Assembly (NCBI GenBank): GCA_035297265.1
Contig: DATGZH010000021.1
Coordinates: 1-63,204 of the forward strand
Direction of reading: 5' to 3'
Origin: DATGZH01 sp035297265
Lineage (GTDB): Bacteria > Actinomycetota > Acidimicrobiia > Acidimicrobiales > RAAP-2
Length of the DNA: 63,204 nt
The notes beneath the pieces are model-generated. The model ran no database searches and was not told where the DNA came from. It worked only from the letters and a program-made list of their open reading frames with translations. A program made the position numbers and the translations under genes. Below are positions 24,065 to 33,048 of the stretch, piece by piece; positions within the stretch are counted from its first letter, which is position 1; every line of letters begins with the position of its first letter.

Positions 24065-25396
24065 ATGGCTGAGCGGCACTACGTGGTGGTCGACGGGTCG
24101 AACCTGGCCACCGAGGGGAGGACGACGCCCAGCCTGGCCCAGCTCGACGAGGCGGTGCGGGCCTTCGCCGCCGAGAACGGCGACGCCCAGATCGTGGTCG
24201 TCGTCGACGCGTCCTTCGAGCACCGGGTCGACCCGTCGGAGCGGCGCCAGCTCGAGGAGGCCGAGCTCCACGGTGAGCTGGTGTCGCCGCCGGCCGGGGC
24301 CATCGGACGAGGCGACGCCTTCGTGCTCCGCATCGCCGAGCGCACGGGCGCCGTCGTCCTGTCGAACGACTCCTTCCAGGAGTTCCACTCCGAGCACCCG
24401 TGGCTGTTCGACCCGGGGCGACTGATCGGAGGCAAGCCCGTCCCCGGCGTCGGCTGGATCTTCACCCCGCGGACGCCGGTCCGCGGGGCCAAGAGCCGCC
24501 AGACCAAGGCCAAGCGAGAACCGGCGGCCGGGACCCTGCCCGCCCGGGTGAAGGCGGCCGAGCTCGCCAAGGCGGCGAAGAAGGTGGCCAAGGCGGCCAA
24601 GAAGGCGGCCAAGAAGCCGGCGAAACGGGCGAGCGGCGAGCCGGCGGTGGTGGGCGACGTCCTCGACCGGACGACCGGCCGGGCCGTCGCCCCGGCCAAG
24701 AAGGCCAGGAAGGCCGCGGCGAAGAAGGCCGCCAAGAAGTCGACGACCAAGAAGGCGGTGGCCAAGAGAGGCGCCACCAAGAAGTCCGCGGCCAAGCAGG
24801 CGGCGGCCAAGGTCCCGGCGAAGAAAGCCCCGGCAAGGAAGTCCCCGGGCAAGAAGGTCGCGGCGAAGAGCGTGGCCGCGGCGAACGGTGCCGCGGGACA
24901 GGGCGCCACGACGCGAGCGACTACCCGTCGACCGCCTCGGGACAAGCAGGTGCGACGGGCCATCGACGAGGCGCTCGCCGAGGTGCTGAGCCCGCCGGCG
25001 CCCGAGCCGGCGGGCAAGGGCAAGGACACGAAGGTCAAGGGGAAGGAGACGAAGAAGCACCGTCACCGCTCGTCGACGGGGCCGCCGCCGGCGGTCAACG
25101 AGCCGGTCCCCTTCATCAACTTCGTCGCCGCCTATCCCCTGGGGAGCGAGGTCGAGGGCGAGGTGGTCTCCTACACCTCGCACGGGGCGATGGTGGACGT
25201 CGCGCTGCCCGACGCCGGTGGTCTCCTGCACTGTTACATCCCGCTCACCGGGCTGGGAGATCCCCCGCCCCGCAAGGCCCGCGAGGTCGTCACGAAAGGT
25301 GAGCGTCGGCCCTTCGTGCTCGTGAGCCTCGACCCGCCGCGACGGGTGGCCGAGCTCGCGTTGCCCGGCGTCGCCGCGGTCGGCGCCTCCGCGTAG
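24065..25396 (+). CDS. NYN/PIN-type nuclease fused to a histone-like Lys/Ala tail and an S1-like RNA-binding domain
   Basis: A 443-aa three-part protein. Residues 1-~135 resemble a NYN (Zc3h12a-type PIN) ribonuclease: YVVVDGSN with Asp10, VVVVDASF with Asp48, GRGDAF with Asp84 and LSNDSFQEF with Asp102 would form the metal-binding acidic cluster. Residues ~140-290 are a low-complexity tail of AKKA, PAKK and ARK units like eukaryotic H1 and HupB tails. Residues ~345-425 (LGSEVEGEVVSYTSHGAMVD...) look like an S1/OB RNA-binding barrel. Probable job: RNA cleavage or nucleoid-associated RNA handling. The domain calls are by motif; the combination is unfamiliar to me. Start ATG; 51 bp after kgd. 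Confidence 0.7.
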   Translation: MAERHYVVVDGSNLATEGRTTPSLAQLDEAVRAFAAENGDAQIVVVVDASFEHRVDPSERRQLEEAELHGELVSPPAGAIGRGDAFVLRIAERTGAVVLSNDSFQEFHSEHPWLFDPGRLIGGKPVPGVGWIFTPRTPVRGAKSRQTKAKREPAAGTLPARVKAAELAKAAKKVAKAAKKAAKKPAKRASGEPAVVGDVLDRTTGRAVAPAKKARKAAAKKAAKKSTTKKAVAKRGATKKSAAKQAAAKVPAKKAPARKSPGKKVAAKSVAAANGAAGQGATTRATTRRPPRDKQVRRAIDEALAEVLSPPAPEPAGKGKDTKVKGKETKKHRHRSSTGPPPAVNEPVPFINFVAAYPLGSEVEGEVVSYTSHGAMVDVALPDAGGLLHCYIPLTGLGDPPPRKAREVVTKGERRPFVLVSLDPPRRVAELALPGVAAVGASA

Positions 25397-25410
25397 GTCG
25401 GCAGCCGCCG

Positions 25411-25827
25411 ATGCGACCGAGCGACGTCCTGCCCCATCGGCCGCCCTTCCTCTTCCTGACCGAGGTGGTGTCGGTCGAGCCTGGCGCCGGCGCCGTGGGG
25501 CGCTGGCAGCTCGACGGGACCGAGCCGTTCTTCACCGGGCACTTTCCGGGCCGACCCACGCTCCCGGGCGTGCTCATGGTGGAGTCCCTCGCCCAACTCG
25601 GCGCGGTGGCCGTGCTCACCGACGAGCGCTTCGCCAACCGGCTGCCGCTCTTCGGCGGCGTGGACCGGGCGCGCTTCCGCCGCCAGGTCGTGCCGGGGGA
25701 GACCCTCGAGCTCGAGGTGACCCTCGGGCGCCTGTCGTCCCGGGCCGGGACGGGTCACGGCCGGGCTCATGTCGGCGGGGTGACCGCCTGCGAGGCCGAC
25801 CTGTTGTTCGTGATGGTCGACGGCTGA
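25411..25827 (+). CDS. FabZ-like 3-hydroxyacyl-[ACP] dehydratase (hotdog fold)
   Basis: A 138-aa hotdog protein. LPHRPPFLFL (residues ~7-16), the catalytic His in GHFPGRPTLPGVLMVESLAQ (~43-62) and the Glu in MVESLAQ match FabZ. It would dehydrate 3-hydroxyacyl-ACP in fatty-acid synthesis. The gene stands away from other FAS genes, between the NYN fusion and exonuclease III, so a dedicated lipid pathway is possible. The C terminus is short but within range. Confidence 0.86.
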   Translation: MRPSDVLPHRPPFLFLTEVVSVEPGAGAVGRWQLDGTEPFFTGHFPGRPTLPGVLMVESLAQLGAVAVLTDERFANRLPLFGGVDRARFRRQVVPGETLELEVTLGRLSSRAGTGHGRAHVGGVTACEADLLFVMVDG

Positions 25828-25832
25828 GGCTC

Positions 25833-26615
25833 ATGCGCATCGTCACCTGGAACGTGAACTCGCTCCCCGCCCGGCTGCCCTACGTGCTCGAGTGGGCGGA
25901 GGCCAACGGGCCCGACGTGCTCTGCCTGCAGGAGACCAAGCTGGCCGACGACGCCTTCCCCGAAGAGGCCCTGGCCGAGCTGGGCTACCAGGTGGCCCAC
26001 TACGGCGACGGCCGCTGGAACGGCGTGGCCGTGGCCAGCCGGGTCGGTCTCGTCGATCCCGTACCCGGCTTCGGCTCGGCCCTCGACGAACAGGGTTGCC
26101 GGATCGTCGCCGCCACCTGTGACGGCGTCCGCGTGCACTCGGTGTACGTGCCCAACGGGCGCAGCCTCGACTCGGACCAGTACCCCCTCAAGCTGACGTG
26201 GCTCGCCGGACTCCGCTCCTACCTGGCGGAGCGGGCCAAACCCTCAGAGGACCTCGTGGTCTGCGGCGACTTCAACGTGGCACCGGACGACCGCGACGTG
26301 TGGGACCCAGCCGCCTTCCAGCACTCGACGCACACGAGCCCGCAGGAGCGACAGGCCCTCGAGGCCATCGTCGACTGGGGCCTCGTGGACGTCTTCCGCC
26401 GCCACCACGACGAGGGCGGGATCTTCTCGTGGTGGGACTACCGGGCCGGCGACTTCCACCAGGGGCGAGGCATGCGGATCGACCTCGCCCTCCTTACCAA
26501 GGGGCTGGCCGACCGCTCGACGGCCGTGGCCGTCGACCGCAACGCGCGTAAGAAGAGCGCCGCGGGCAACAAGCCCTCGGACCACGCCCCGGTGGTCGTC
26601 GACGTCGTCGGTTGA
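25833..26615 (+). CDS. xthA: Exodeoxyribonuclease III / AP endonuclease
   Basis: A 260-aa DNA repair nuclease of the EEP family. MRIVTWNVNSLPAR (metal-binding Asn), CLQETKLAD (Glu), YVPNGR (Tyr), GDFNVAPDDRDVWDP (Asp-Asn), WWDYR and the C-terminal SDHAPVVVDV (Asp-His) are all present. It cleaves 5' to abasic sites and degrades 3' ends. It starts 5 bp after the FabZ-like gene, suggesting one transcript. Confidence 0.95.
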   Translation: MRIVTWNVNSLPARLPYVLEWAEANGPDVLCLQETKLADDAFPEEALAELGYQVAHYGDGRWNGVAVASRVGLVDPVPGFGSALDEQGCRIVAATCDGVRVHSVYVPNGRSLDSDQYPLKLTWLAGLRSYLAERAKPSEDLVVCGDFNVAPDDRDVWDPAAFQHSTHTSPQERQALEAIVDWGLVDVFRRHHDEGGIFSWWDYRAGDFHQGRGMRIDLALLTKGLADRSTAVAVDRNARKKSAAGNKPSDHAPVVVDVVG

Positions 26616-26616
26616 C

Positions 26617-26645
26617 GTTCGGGCTCAGGGACCCGTGACCCGAAC
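26617..26645. terminator. Possible weak terminator hairpin after xthA
   Basis: A 7-bp stem GTTCGGG / CCCGAAC with a 15-nt loop begins 2 nt after the xthA stop. No U tract. The rest of the gap to 26838 contains no gene or RNA I recognise. Confidence 0.3.
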
Positions 26646-26838
26646 CTGGCCGGTAGGCGAGGACAGGCGGGCGATCGAACTTCGGTCCTCTCCTGGCAAC
26701 TACGGAACCGTCCACGGAGCAGTGCTACTGCGGTCCAGCCCCCGGGCGGTTGCCATTGGGACAGAAGTCACGCTGACTCAGCCGTAGGCGGTCCTTCCGA
26801 GCGGGGGTCGCTCCTCGCAGCGCCCCGCGCAAGGTCGC

Positions 26839-28392
26839 TCAGCCGAGGCCCGGAGGTAACACTGCCTCGATCAGCTTCGGACCCCGTGTGGCGAACGCTT
26901 CCTCCAATCGGTCGACGAGCTCGTCGGCGGTCATCGCCCGGCTCGCCGGGACCCCGAGCCCAGCGGCCAGCGACACGAAGTCGATGTCCGGCGGTGTGAG
27001 CTCGAGCATGCGGGCGGCGCGGTCCGCACCGCTCGCCCCGACCCGGGCGAGCTCGAGGTTCAAGATGGCGTAGGAGCGGTTGGCGAGCACGACCGTGGTC
27101 ACGTCGAGACCCTCCCGGGCCTGGGTCCAGAGGGACTGGAACGTATACATGGCGCTGCCGTCGGCCTGCAGGTTGACCACCTTGGCGTCGGGCGCGCCGA
27201 TGGCCGCGCCGGTGGCCGACGGCATGCCCTGGCCGATGGCCCCGCCGGTCAGCGTGAGCCAGACGTGCGGCGGTGCGCCGGCCGTGGCCGCCGGCAGCAG
27301 CACCCCGGCGGTGTTCGCCTCGTCGACGACGACGGCTCCCTCGGGGAGGAGCGCACCGACCGCGTCGGCGAGGCTGACGGCGTTGAGGGCGCCGGTCGGC
27401 CGGTCCGGCCGCCTTGCCGGGGCCACCGAGTAGTCGTCCTCCTTGGCCCCGACCGCCTCGGCCAGGGACTCGAGGGCCGCCACGGCGTCGTGGCGGCCGT
27501 CGGCGAGGACGTGGACCTCGCACGCCTCGGGGACGAAGTCACCGGCCTGGTCGGGATAGGCGAAGAAGGCGACGGGGCGATGGGCGTCGACGAGGACCAC
27601 CCGCCGGTCACCGGGCTCGAGGCCCGGTTGGCCGTAGTAGCCGATGCGCTGGAGCTCGGGTCGTCCGGCGCCCCGTTCCAGGCGGGCGGGGAACGTCTCC
27701 CCGAGCAGTCGGGCACCGATGGTGTTCGCCACCCGGCTGGCCGCCCGCAGGCCACGCTCGCTCGTCGCCGCGCCGCCGAGGACGAGGATCGAGGGCCCGC
27801 CCGAGGAGAGCGCTCGGGCGATCTCGTCGACGGTGGCCGGGTCGACGAGAGCCGGCAGGGCACGACGAGCGGGTGGAGCGGGTCCGGTGGTCGTCTCCGA
27901 CCACGAGACGTCGGCCGGCAGCACGAGCGTGGCCACCCGCCCGGGCGGCCCGAACGCCGCCGCCACGGCGTCGGCCGCGTCCTGGGCCACGTCGTCGGCC
28001 CGGGTGGAGGCCCGGTACCAGCCAGACACCGGCCGGGCCAGGCTCTCGATGTCCGACTCGAGCGGGGCGTCGAGGCGATGGTGATAGGTGGCGTGGTCGC
28101 CCACGATGTTGACGACGGGTGAATGCGCCCGCCGGGCGTTGTGCAGGTTGGCCAGGCCGTTCCCGAGCCCTGGCCCGAGGTGGAGCAGCGTGGCTGCAGG
28201 TCGCCCGGTCACCCTGGCGTAGCCGTCGGCGGCGCCGGTGGCCACCCCCTCGAAGAGGCAGAGGATGCCTCGCATGCTCGTGACGTCATCGAGGGCGGCG
28301 ACGAAGTGCATCTCGGAGGTCCCCGGGTTGGCGAAGCAGACGTCGACGCCCGAATCGACGAGCGTCCGGATGAGGGCAGCTGCGCCGTTCAT
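26839..28392 (-). CDS. ThDP-dependent enzyme, acetolactate synthase/benzoylformate decarboxylase-like
   Basis: A 517-aa protein with three ThDP-enzyme domains. The N terminus has FANPGTSEMHF and the activating Glu in LFEGVATGAADGYAR (~residues 45-60); the middle domain is nucleotide-fold like; the C-terminal cofactor motif is LQADGSAMYTFQSLWTQ with Asn later in LANRSYAILN. The pattern fits the IlvB/MdlC group, acting on 2-oxo acids by decarboxylation or carboligation. It is coupled by ATGA to a GlcD-like 2-hydroxyacid oxidase, which suggests oxidation of a 2-hydroxyacid followed by decarboxylation of the 2-oxo acid. Substrate unknown. Confidence 0.84.
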   Translation of the reverse strand: MNGAAALIRTLVDSGVDVCFANPGTSEMHFVAALDDVTSMRGILCLFEGVATGAADGYARVTGRPAATLLHLGPGLGNGLANLHNARRAHSPVVNIVGDHATYHHRLDAPLESDIESLARPVSGWYRASTRADDVAQDAADAVAAAFGPPGRVATLVLPADVSWSETTTGPAPPARRALPALVDPATVDEIARALSSGGPSILVLGGAATSERGLRAASRVANTIGARLLGETFPARLERGAGRPELQRIGYYGQPGLEPGDRRVVLVDAHRPVAFFAYPDQAGDFVPEACEVHVLADGRHDAVAALESLAEAVGAKEDDYSVAPARRPDRPTGALNAVSLADAVGALLPEGAVVVDEANTAGVLLPAATAGAPPHVWLTLTGGAIGQGMPSATGAAIGAPDAKVVNLQADGSAMYTFQSLWTQAREGLDVTTVVLANRSYAILNLELARVGASGADRAARMLELTPPDIDFVSLAAGLGVPASRAMTADELVDRLEEAFATRGPKLIEAVLPPGLG

Positions 28393-29789
28393 TGAGGCGA
28401 GGCGCTGTGGTCGAGGGGCTGGAGCAACCGGCCGGGACCGAGGATGCCGTGCGGGTCGAACACCGCCTTGATGCGCCGCTGCAGTTCCAACTTGACCGGG
28501 TCCTCGAGCTCGGTGAAGAAAGCCAGTTTGGCCGTGCCGATGCCGTGCTCACCGGAGATGGCCCCGCCGGCCGCGAGCCCCGCGGCGATGATCGACTGCT
28601 CGAGCTCGTGCCGAGCGTCAGGGTCGGCGAGGAAGACCGAGATGTGGACGTTGCCGTCGCCCACGTGGCCGCAGACGGCGAGAAACGCCCCGGCGTCCCC
28701 GGCGAGCCGTCCGACCTCGGCCAGATAGTCGGTCATGGCCGCTCGGGGCACGACGACGTCCAGGATGTCGTCGGCTCCCGCCGCCTTGGCCACGTAGAAG
28801 GCCCGCTCACGAGCCGAGATCAGTTGCGCGCCCGCCGTCGGCTGGAGGACGTACACGTCGAGGGCGCCGAGTTCGGTAAGCAGTCCGCCGACTTCCTCCA
28901 CGTCCTCGAGGAGGCGGTCCTCGTGGGTGCTCTCGAGGACCACGAGCAGGTAGGCGACGGCCTGCTGCTGCACGTCGTCGGGGATGGCGAGTTCGACGCC
29001 TGCGCTCCTCGTCACGCCGGCCATCGTGACGGCGTCGAGATACTCCAGCACGAGGGGCGCCACGCCGGTGGCCATCAGCCGGGGCACCGCCTCGGTGACG
29101 GCGCGGAGAGCGTCGAACGGAGCGAGGAGGGTGGCCACGTGGACCGGTCGCGGCTGGAGCTTGACGGTGACCTCGGTGACGAGGGCGAGGGTTCCCTCGG
29201 ACCCCACGAGGAGCTGGGTGAGGTCGTAGCCGGCGGAAGACTTGACGAACTTGCCGCCGGTGCGGATCACCTCGCCCCCCGCGAGCACGGCCTCGAGGCC
29301 GAGCACGTTGTGACGCGTCACCCCGTAGCGGATGGCCCGCATGCCACCGGCGTTGGTCCCGACGTTGCCGCCGACGGAGGCGCTCGACTCCCCTGGAGCC
29401 ACCGAATAGAAGAGCCCGTGGGGGGCCAGCGCCTCGTCCAGCTGGGCGAGCGTGACCCCCGGCTCGACCACGGCCACGTGGTTCTGCGTGTCCACCTCCA
29501 GGATCCGCTGCATGCGGTCGAAGGCGACGAGGAGGCAGCCCGGCACGGGCACGCAGGCGCCCGAGAGCCCCGTACCGCTCCCGCGGGCGACCACCGGCAC
29601 CCGGTCCTCGTCGGCCAGGCGGAGGATCGCCGCCACCTCGGCGGTGTTGGCCGGCCGCACGACGGCGAGGGGCGACGCAGGCTCGGCGGTGAGTGACTCG
29701 TCGTGGGTGTAGTCGTCCGGGACGGTGGCACCGGCGAGCACCCACCGGTCACCGACGATCGCTCGTAGTTGCTCGACGATGTCGCTCAT
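28389..29789 (-). CDS. FAD-linked 2-hydroxyacid oxidase/dehydrogenase (GlcD family)
   Basis: A 466-aa vanillyl-alcohol-oxidase-type flavoprotein. FAD-binding loops VVARGSGTGLSGACVPVPG (~residues 58-76) and ESSASVGGNVGTNAGG (~130) are followed by the C-terminal CGHVGDGNVH and GEHGIGTAK motifs of glycolate and D-lactate dehydrogenases. It would oxidise a D-2-hydroxyacid to the 2-oxo acid. The stop overlaps the start of the ThDP enzyme (ATGA), so both are made together. No adjacent GlcE or GlcF genes, so electron acceptor unknown. Confidence 0.88.
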   Translation of the reverse strand: MSDIVEQLRAIVGDRWVLAGATVPDDYTHDESLTAEPASPLAVVRPANTAEVAAILRLADEDRVPVVARGSGTGLSGACVPVPGCLLVAFDRMQRILEVDTQNHVAVVEPGVTLAQLDEALAPHGLFYSVAPGESSASVGGNVGTNAGGMRAIRYGVTRHNVLGLEAVLAGGEVIRTGGKFVKSSAGYDLTQLLVGSEGTLALVTEVTVKLQPRPVHVATLLAPFDALRAVTEAVPRLMATGVAPLVLEYLDAVTMAGVTRSAGVELAIPDDVQQQAVAYLLVVLESTHEDRLLEDVEEVGGLLTELGALDVYVLQPTAGAQLISARERAFYVAKAAGADDILDVVVPRAAMTDYLAEVGRLAGDAGAFLAVCGHVGDGNVHISVFLADPDARHELEQSIIAAGLAAGGAISGEHGIGTAKLAFFTELEDPVKLELQRRIKAVFDPHGILGPGRLLQPLDHSASPQ

Positions 29790-29808
29790 GCGCAGTTCAC
29801 CGTGCCTG

Positions 29809-29814
29809 ACTCTA
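29809..29814 (-). promoter_or_regulatory. -10 box TAGAGT for the oxidase/ThDP operon
   Basis: TAGAGT on the minus strand, 19 nt before the ATG at 29789, giving a leader of about 12 nt. Confidence 0.4.
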
Positions 29815-29841
29815 GAAGCGAGGGTGGGGGGCCGTCCCCGG

Positions 29842-31476
29842 TCAGCGCGGTCCGAGCAGCGCCCGCAGATCGGCCAGCCGGGACGAGAGGTCGGAAGGCT
29901 CCGGTGGAGAGGCCTGGGCCTCGAGCGCGTCCCGTGCCGCCTCGATGTCAGCCAACCAGGGCGAGGGTCGACGGGGCCGACCCGTCGTGGGGTCATGGCG
30001 CACCCATGAGCAGGTGAGCTCGTCCTCCGCCCGGGTGAGGGCGACGTACAGCAGACGTCGCTCCTCGTCGCGTGCCGCCGCGGTGCGACTCGAAGCCAGC
30101 GGGACCAGGCCCTGAGACAGACCGATGACGAAGACCGTGGTCCACTGCAGGCCCTTGGCCCGGTGGAACGTCGTGAGCACGACGCCGTCGCCGCCCTCGT
30201 CCAGCGCTTGGCCCTCGGGTCCGAGCTCAGGTCGTGTCCGCCCGGTCTCGTCGTCGGTCCCGCCCTCCCCTCGCACGTCACTCGCCGGGCCGAGTTCGCT
30301 GCCGGCCAGACGGTGGGGTATGGCCGCCCGGGCCAGCTCCTCGGCGACGAGCTGCAGCTGGGCGTTGGTTCGAGCCAGGACGGCGATCTGGGACCACCGG
30401 CGTCCCGGACGGTGGGCCCGCCATGTCCGCTGCGCCACCCACGTCGCTTCGTCGGTGTCCGTGTCGTGGCTGACCACCGCGGGAACGCCGCCGTCGGACC
30501 GGGCACTCGTGGGCGCCGACGAGGGGTCCAGGCCCAGCGCCGCCGAGGCCACCCTGACGACTTGGGGGGAGCAGCGGTGGTTCTCGTCGAGGCGGATGAC
30601 CCGGGTGGTCGGGAAGATCTCGGGGAGCCGATCGAGCAGGGCCGGATCAGCCCCGTTCCAACCGTAGACGGACTGGTTGGGGTCGCCCACGACGAAGAGG
30701 TCAGGGGAGGCGCCGATCAACAGTCGCAGGAAGCGGAACTGCGCGGCGTTGAGGTCTTGCATCTCGTCGACGAAGAGGTGACGGAACCGCCAACGGACGG
30801 CGTCGGCGAACGGGGCGTCGGCGTCAAGGAGGTCGGCGGCCGACCAGAGGAGGTCGTCGAGATCGAGGAGACCTCGGGTCCGATGCTCGACCTCGTAGCG
30901 CTGGTAGAGGCGAGCGACGACCTCGGGCGGCGCCGGCGTCCGGCGTCGGAAACGTCGGGCCTCCTCCTCGTAGTCACCAGGTGGGACCAGCCTGGCCTTG
31001 GCCCAGCCGATCTCGGTGTCGAGCTGCGCCGCCGTGAGTCCCCGCCCGCCCCCACGGGGTGTCGTCGTGCCCTGGGGCCACCCTTCGTCGCCGAGGAGGC
31101 GGGCGAGGGCCGCCCGCCGGTCGCCGAGGACGACCGGCGCGGCGGCGCCACGGTCGGCCCGGTGGAGGCGGAGCATCGAAAGGGCGAAGCGGTGGAAGGT
31201 GCCCGCCTGCACACCGCGGACACCGACGGACCACAGCCGCTGGCGCAGCTCGTCGCCCGCCTTGCGACTGAACGTGGCCACGAGCACGTGGTCAGCCGGG
31301 GCGCTGTCGTCGTCCACCCGCCGGGCGACCCGCAGCGTCAGCACCCTCGTCTTCCCGGCACCTGCGCCCGCGAGTACGCAGAGGACGGGATCGTCGGCGT
31401 CGACCGCCTCCTGCTGTGAGGGGGTCAGCCCGGCGAGCTGGGACCGGCGCCTGCCGTCGGGGGAGGGCCTCGCCAT
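29842..31476 (-). CDS. UvrD/PcrA-like superfamily 1 DNA helicase (short form)
   Basis: A 544-aa ATP-dependent 3'-5' helicase. Motifs in order: LTPSQQEAVDA (Q motif), AGAGAGKTRVL (Walker A, ~residue 36), VDEMQDLN (Walker B), GDPNQSVYGWNGAD (III), LDENHRCSP (IV), TFHRAKGLQW (V) and LYVALTRAEDEL (VI). It resembles actinobacterial UvrD2 in motif V but ends soon after motif VI, without an HRDC or zinc module. The ATG at 31476 has TACGGT 7 nt upstream; a GTG three codons earlier is less likely. Confidence 0.9.
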   Translation of the reverse strand: MARPSPDGRRRSQLAGLTPSQQEAVDADDPVLCVLAGAGAGKTRVLTLRVARRVDDDSAPADHVLVATFSRKAGDELRQRLWSVGVRGVQAGTFHRFALSMLRLHRADRGAAAPVVLGDRRAALARLLGDEGWPQGTTTPRGGGRGLTAAQLDTEIGWAKARLVPPGDYEEEARRFRRRTPAPPEVVARLYQRYEVEHRTRGLLDLDDLLWSAADLLDADAPFADAVRWRFRHLFVDEMQDLNAAQFRFLRLLIGASPDLFVVGDPNQSVYGWNGADPALLDRLPEIFPTTRVIRLDENHRCSPQVVRVASAALGLDPSSAPTSARSDGGVPAVVSHDTDTDEATWVAQRTWRAHRPGRRWSQIAVLARTNAQLQLVAEELARAAIPHRLAGSELGPASDVRGEGGTDDETGRTRPELGPEGQALDEGGDGVVLTTFHRAKGLQWTTVFVIGLSQGLVPLASSRTAAARDEERRLLYVALTRAEDELTCSWVRHDPTTGRPRRPSPWLADIEAARDALEAQASPPEPSDLSSRLADLRALLGPR

Positions 31477-31483
31477 CGCCCTC

Positions 31484-31489
31484 ACCGTA
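31484..31489 (-). promoter_or_regulatory. -10 box TACGGT for the helicase gene
   Basis: TACGGT on the minus strand with 7 nt to the ATG at 31476. Confidence 0.5.
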
Positions 31490-31591
31490 GCCAGGGGTTG
31501 TAACGAGGCGGGCGAGCTGCCCCGCTGGACGAGTTGCTCCGGTCCGCTCCGAGATCTGGCCGCTTCAGCTGCTCAGATCGGGAGGATGGCT

Positions 31592-31597
31592 TAGCGT
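31592..31597 (+). promoter_or_regulatory. -10 box TAGCGT for the amine-oxidase operon
   Basis: TAGCGT 20 nt before the ATG at 31618. Unlike most genes here, this one also has a Shine-Dalgarno sequence (GGGAGG, 31608-31613). It is the only clear promoter before the six-gene run to 38386. Confidence 0.45.
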
Positions 31598-31617
31598 GGT
31601 CGCCGTCGGGAGGCGCC

Positions 31618-33048
31618 ATGGCCGAGTGGGGTCGAGAGTGCGACGTGGTCGTGGTGGGGGCTGGCCTGGCGGGGCTCTCCGCCGCCCGTCACCTCGTCCG
31701 GTCGGGCCTCGACGTGGTGGTCGTCGAAGCGCGCGACCGGGTGGGCGGGCGCTCCTGGTCCGACACGACGTCCTCGGGGGTCGTGGTCGACCGCGGCGGG
31801 CAGTGGCTGGGGCCGACGCAGGACCATCTGGCGGCGCTGGCTGAGGAGTTCGGCGTCGTGACCTTCCCCACCTTCATCTCGGGCGAGGCGGTGGAGCTGC
31901 GGGACGGCTCGCGATTCACCTACACGGGCCTCATTCCGACCTCGGACTCGGCGGCGGCAGCCGAGGGGATCGAGGCGATCCTCGACCTCGATCTGGCCGG
32001 TCTCGAGGTCCCGTTGGACGCCCCGTGGGAGGCGGAGGGAGCCGGCGGCCTCGACGGCCAGACGCTCGGCACGTGGCTCGACGAGCACCTCAGGTCGCCC
32101 CGGGCCCGGGGCATCATCGACGTGGCCATCGAGGCCATCTTCGGTGCCGGTCCGAGGGAGATGTCGCTCCTCTTCGCCCTCTTCTACCTCCACGCCGGCG
32201 GCGGGCTGACGAACCTGGCCCGAACAACCGGCGGTGCCCAGGAGCGCCGCTTCGTGGGCGGCACGCAGCAGCTGGCCATCGGTCTGGCGGCCGAACTGGA
32301 GGGCCGGATCGAGTTCGGCACACCCGTCGACGCCGTGACCCACTCGCCCGAACAGGTGGTCGTCACGTCGAGCCGGGCCGAGGACGGCGCACCGCATCGC
32401 TCGGTCAAAGCCAGGCGAGCCGTCATCGCCCTCCCGCCGGCGCTTTCCGTCCGGTTCGACTGGTCACCGCCGCTGCCCTGGCTCCGCGACCAGCTCTCGA
32501 TGCGGATGCCGATGGGTTCGGTGACGAAGCTTCACGCGCTCTACCCGGAGCCCTTCTGGCGGGACGACGGCCTGAACGGCCAGCTCATCTCGCCCAACGG
32601 CGTCCTCGGGAGCACGTTCGATGATTCACCACCCGACGGCTCGCACGGGCGCCTGGTGGGGTTCATCGCCGCCGACAAGTGCCGGCACCTCGAACGGGCG
32701 GGCAGGGATACCCTCCGCGCCGCCGCGCTCGAGGAACTGGAGCGGGCCTTCGGCCCCCGGGCGGCCGAGCCGACCGAGATCGTCGAGCAGCACTGGTCGG
32801 CGGAGGAGTTCACGAGGGGTGGCCCGGTGGCGATCTGCGTGCCCGGCGCGCTCACCGGCTTCGGACCCTCGCTCCGCCAACCGGTCGGGGCGGTGCACTG
32901 GGCGGGCACCGAGACGGCCACCCGCTGGTGCGGCTACCTGGACGGCGCCATTTCCTCGGGCCTTAGGGCGGCCGACGAGGTGTTGGAGGCGCTCGGCAAT
33001 GAGCCCGTGCAGGCCGAGGCGGGGAGAGCGACCCGTGGCGACCTCTGA
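31618..33048 (+). CDS. Flavin-containing monoamine oxidase family protein
   Basis: A 476-aa FAD enzyme. The N-terminal dinucleotide motif VVVVGAGLAGLSAARHL, with EARDRVGGRSWS (~residues 35-46), and the C-terminal WAGTETATRWCGYLDGAI FAD contact (~430) are those of monoamine/polyamine oxidases. It would oxidise an amine to an imine/aldehyde with release of H2O2; substrate unknown. No signal peptide. First gene of an apparently coupled six-gene run, with its last 14 bp overlapping the SCP2 gene. Confidence 0.88.
   Translation: MAEWGRECDVVVVGAGLAGLSAARHLVRSGLDVVVVEARDRVGGRSWSDTTSSGVVVDRGGQWLGPTQDHLAALAEEFGVVTFPTFISGEAVELRDGSRFTYTGLIPTSDSAAAAEGIEAILDLDLAGLEVPLDAPWEAEGAGGLDGQTLGTWLDEHLRSPRARGIIDVAIEAIFGAGPREMSLLFALFYLHAGGGLTNLARTTGGAQERRFVGGTQQLAIGLAAELEGRIEFGTPVDAVTHSPEQVVVTSSRAEDGAPHRSVKARRAVIALPPALSVRFDWSPPLPWLRDQLSMRMPMGSVTKLHALYPEPFWRDDGLNGQLISPNGVLGSTFDDSPPDGSHGRLVGFIAADKCRHLERAGRDTLRAAALEELERAFGPRAAEPTEIVEQHWSAEEFTRGGPVAICVPGALTGFGPSLRQPVGAVHWAGTETATRWCGYLDGAISSGLRAADEVLEALGNEPVQAEAGRATRGDL

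Noticed and set aside
24540..24920. Frameshift artefact or wrong frame suspected for the Lys/Ala-rich middle of the NYN fusion
   Set aside because: The frame stays open, third positions remain G/C-rich, and recognisable domains occur on both sides in the same frame.
26640..26760. Possible tRNA or structured RNA in the xthA/ThDP gap (gatcgaacttcg)
   Set aside because: No acceptor stem, anticodon arm or T-arm pairing can be drawn around it.
30163..31419. A 418-codon frame antisense to the UvrD-like helicase
   Set aside because: All helicase motifs are intact on the minus strand; the plus frame has no domain and no start signals.
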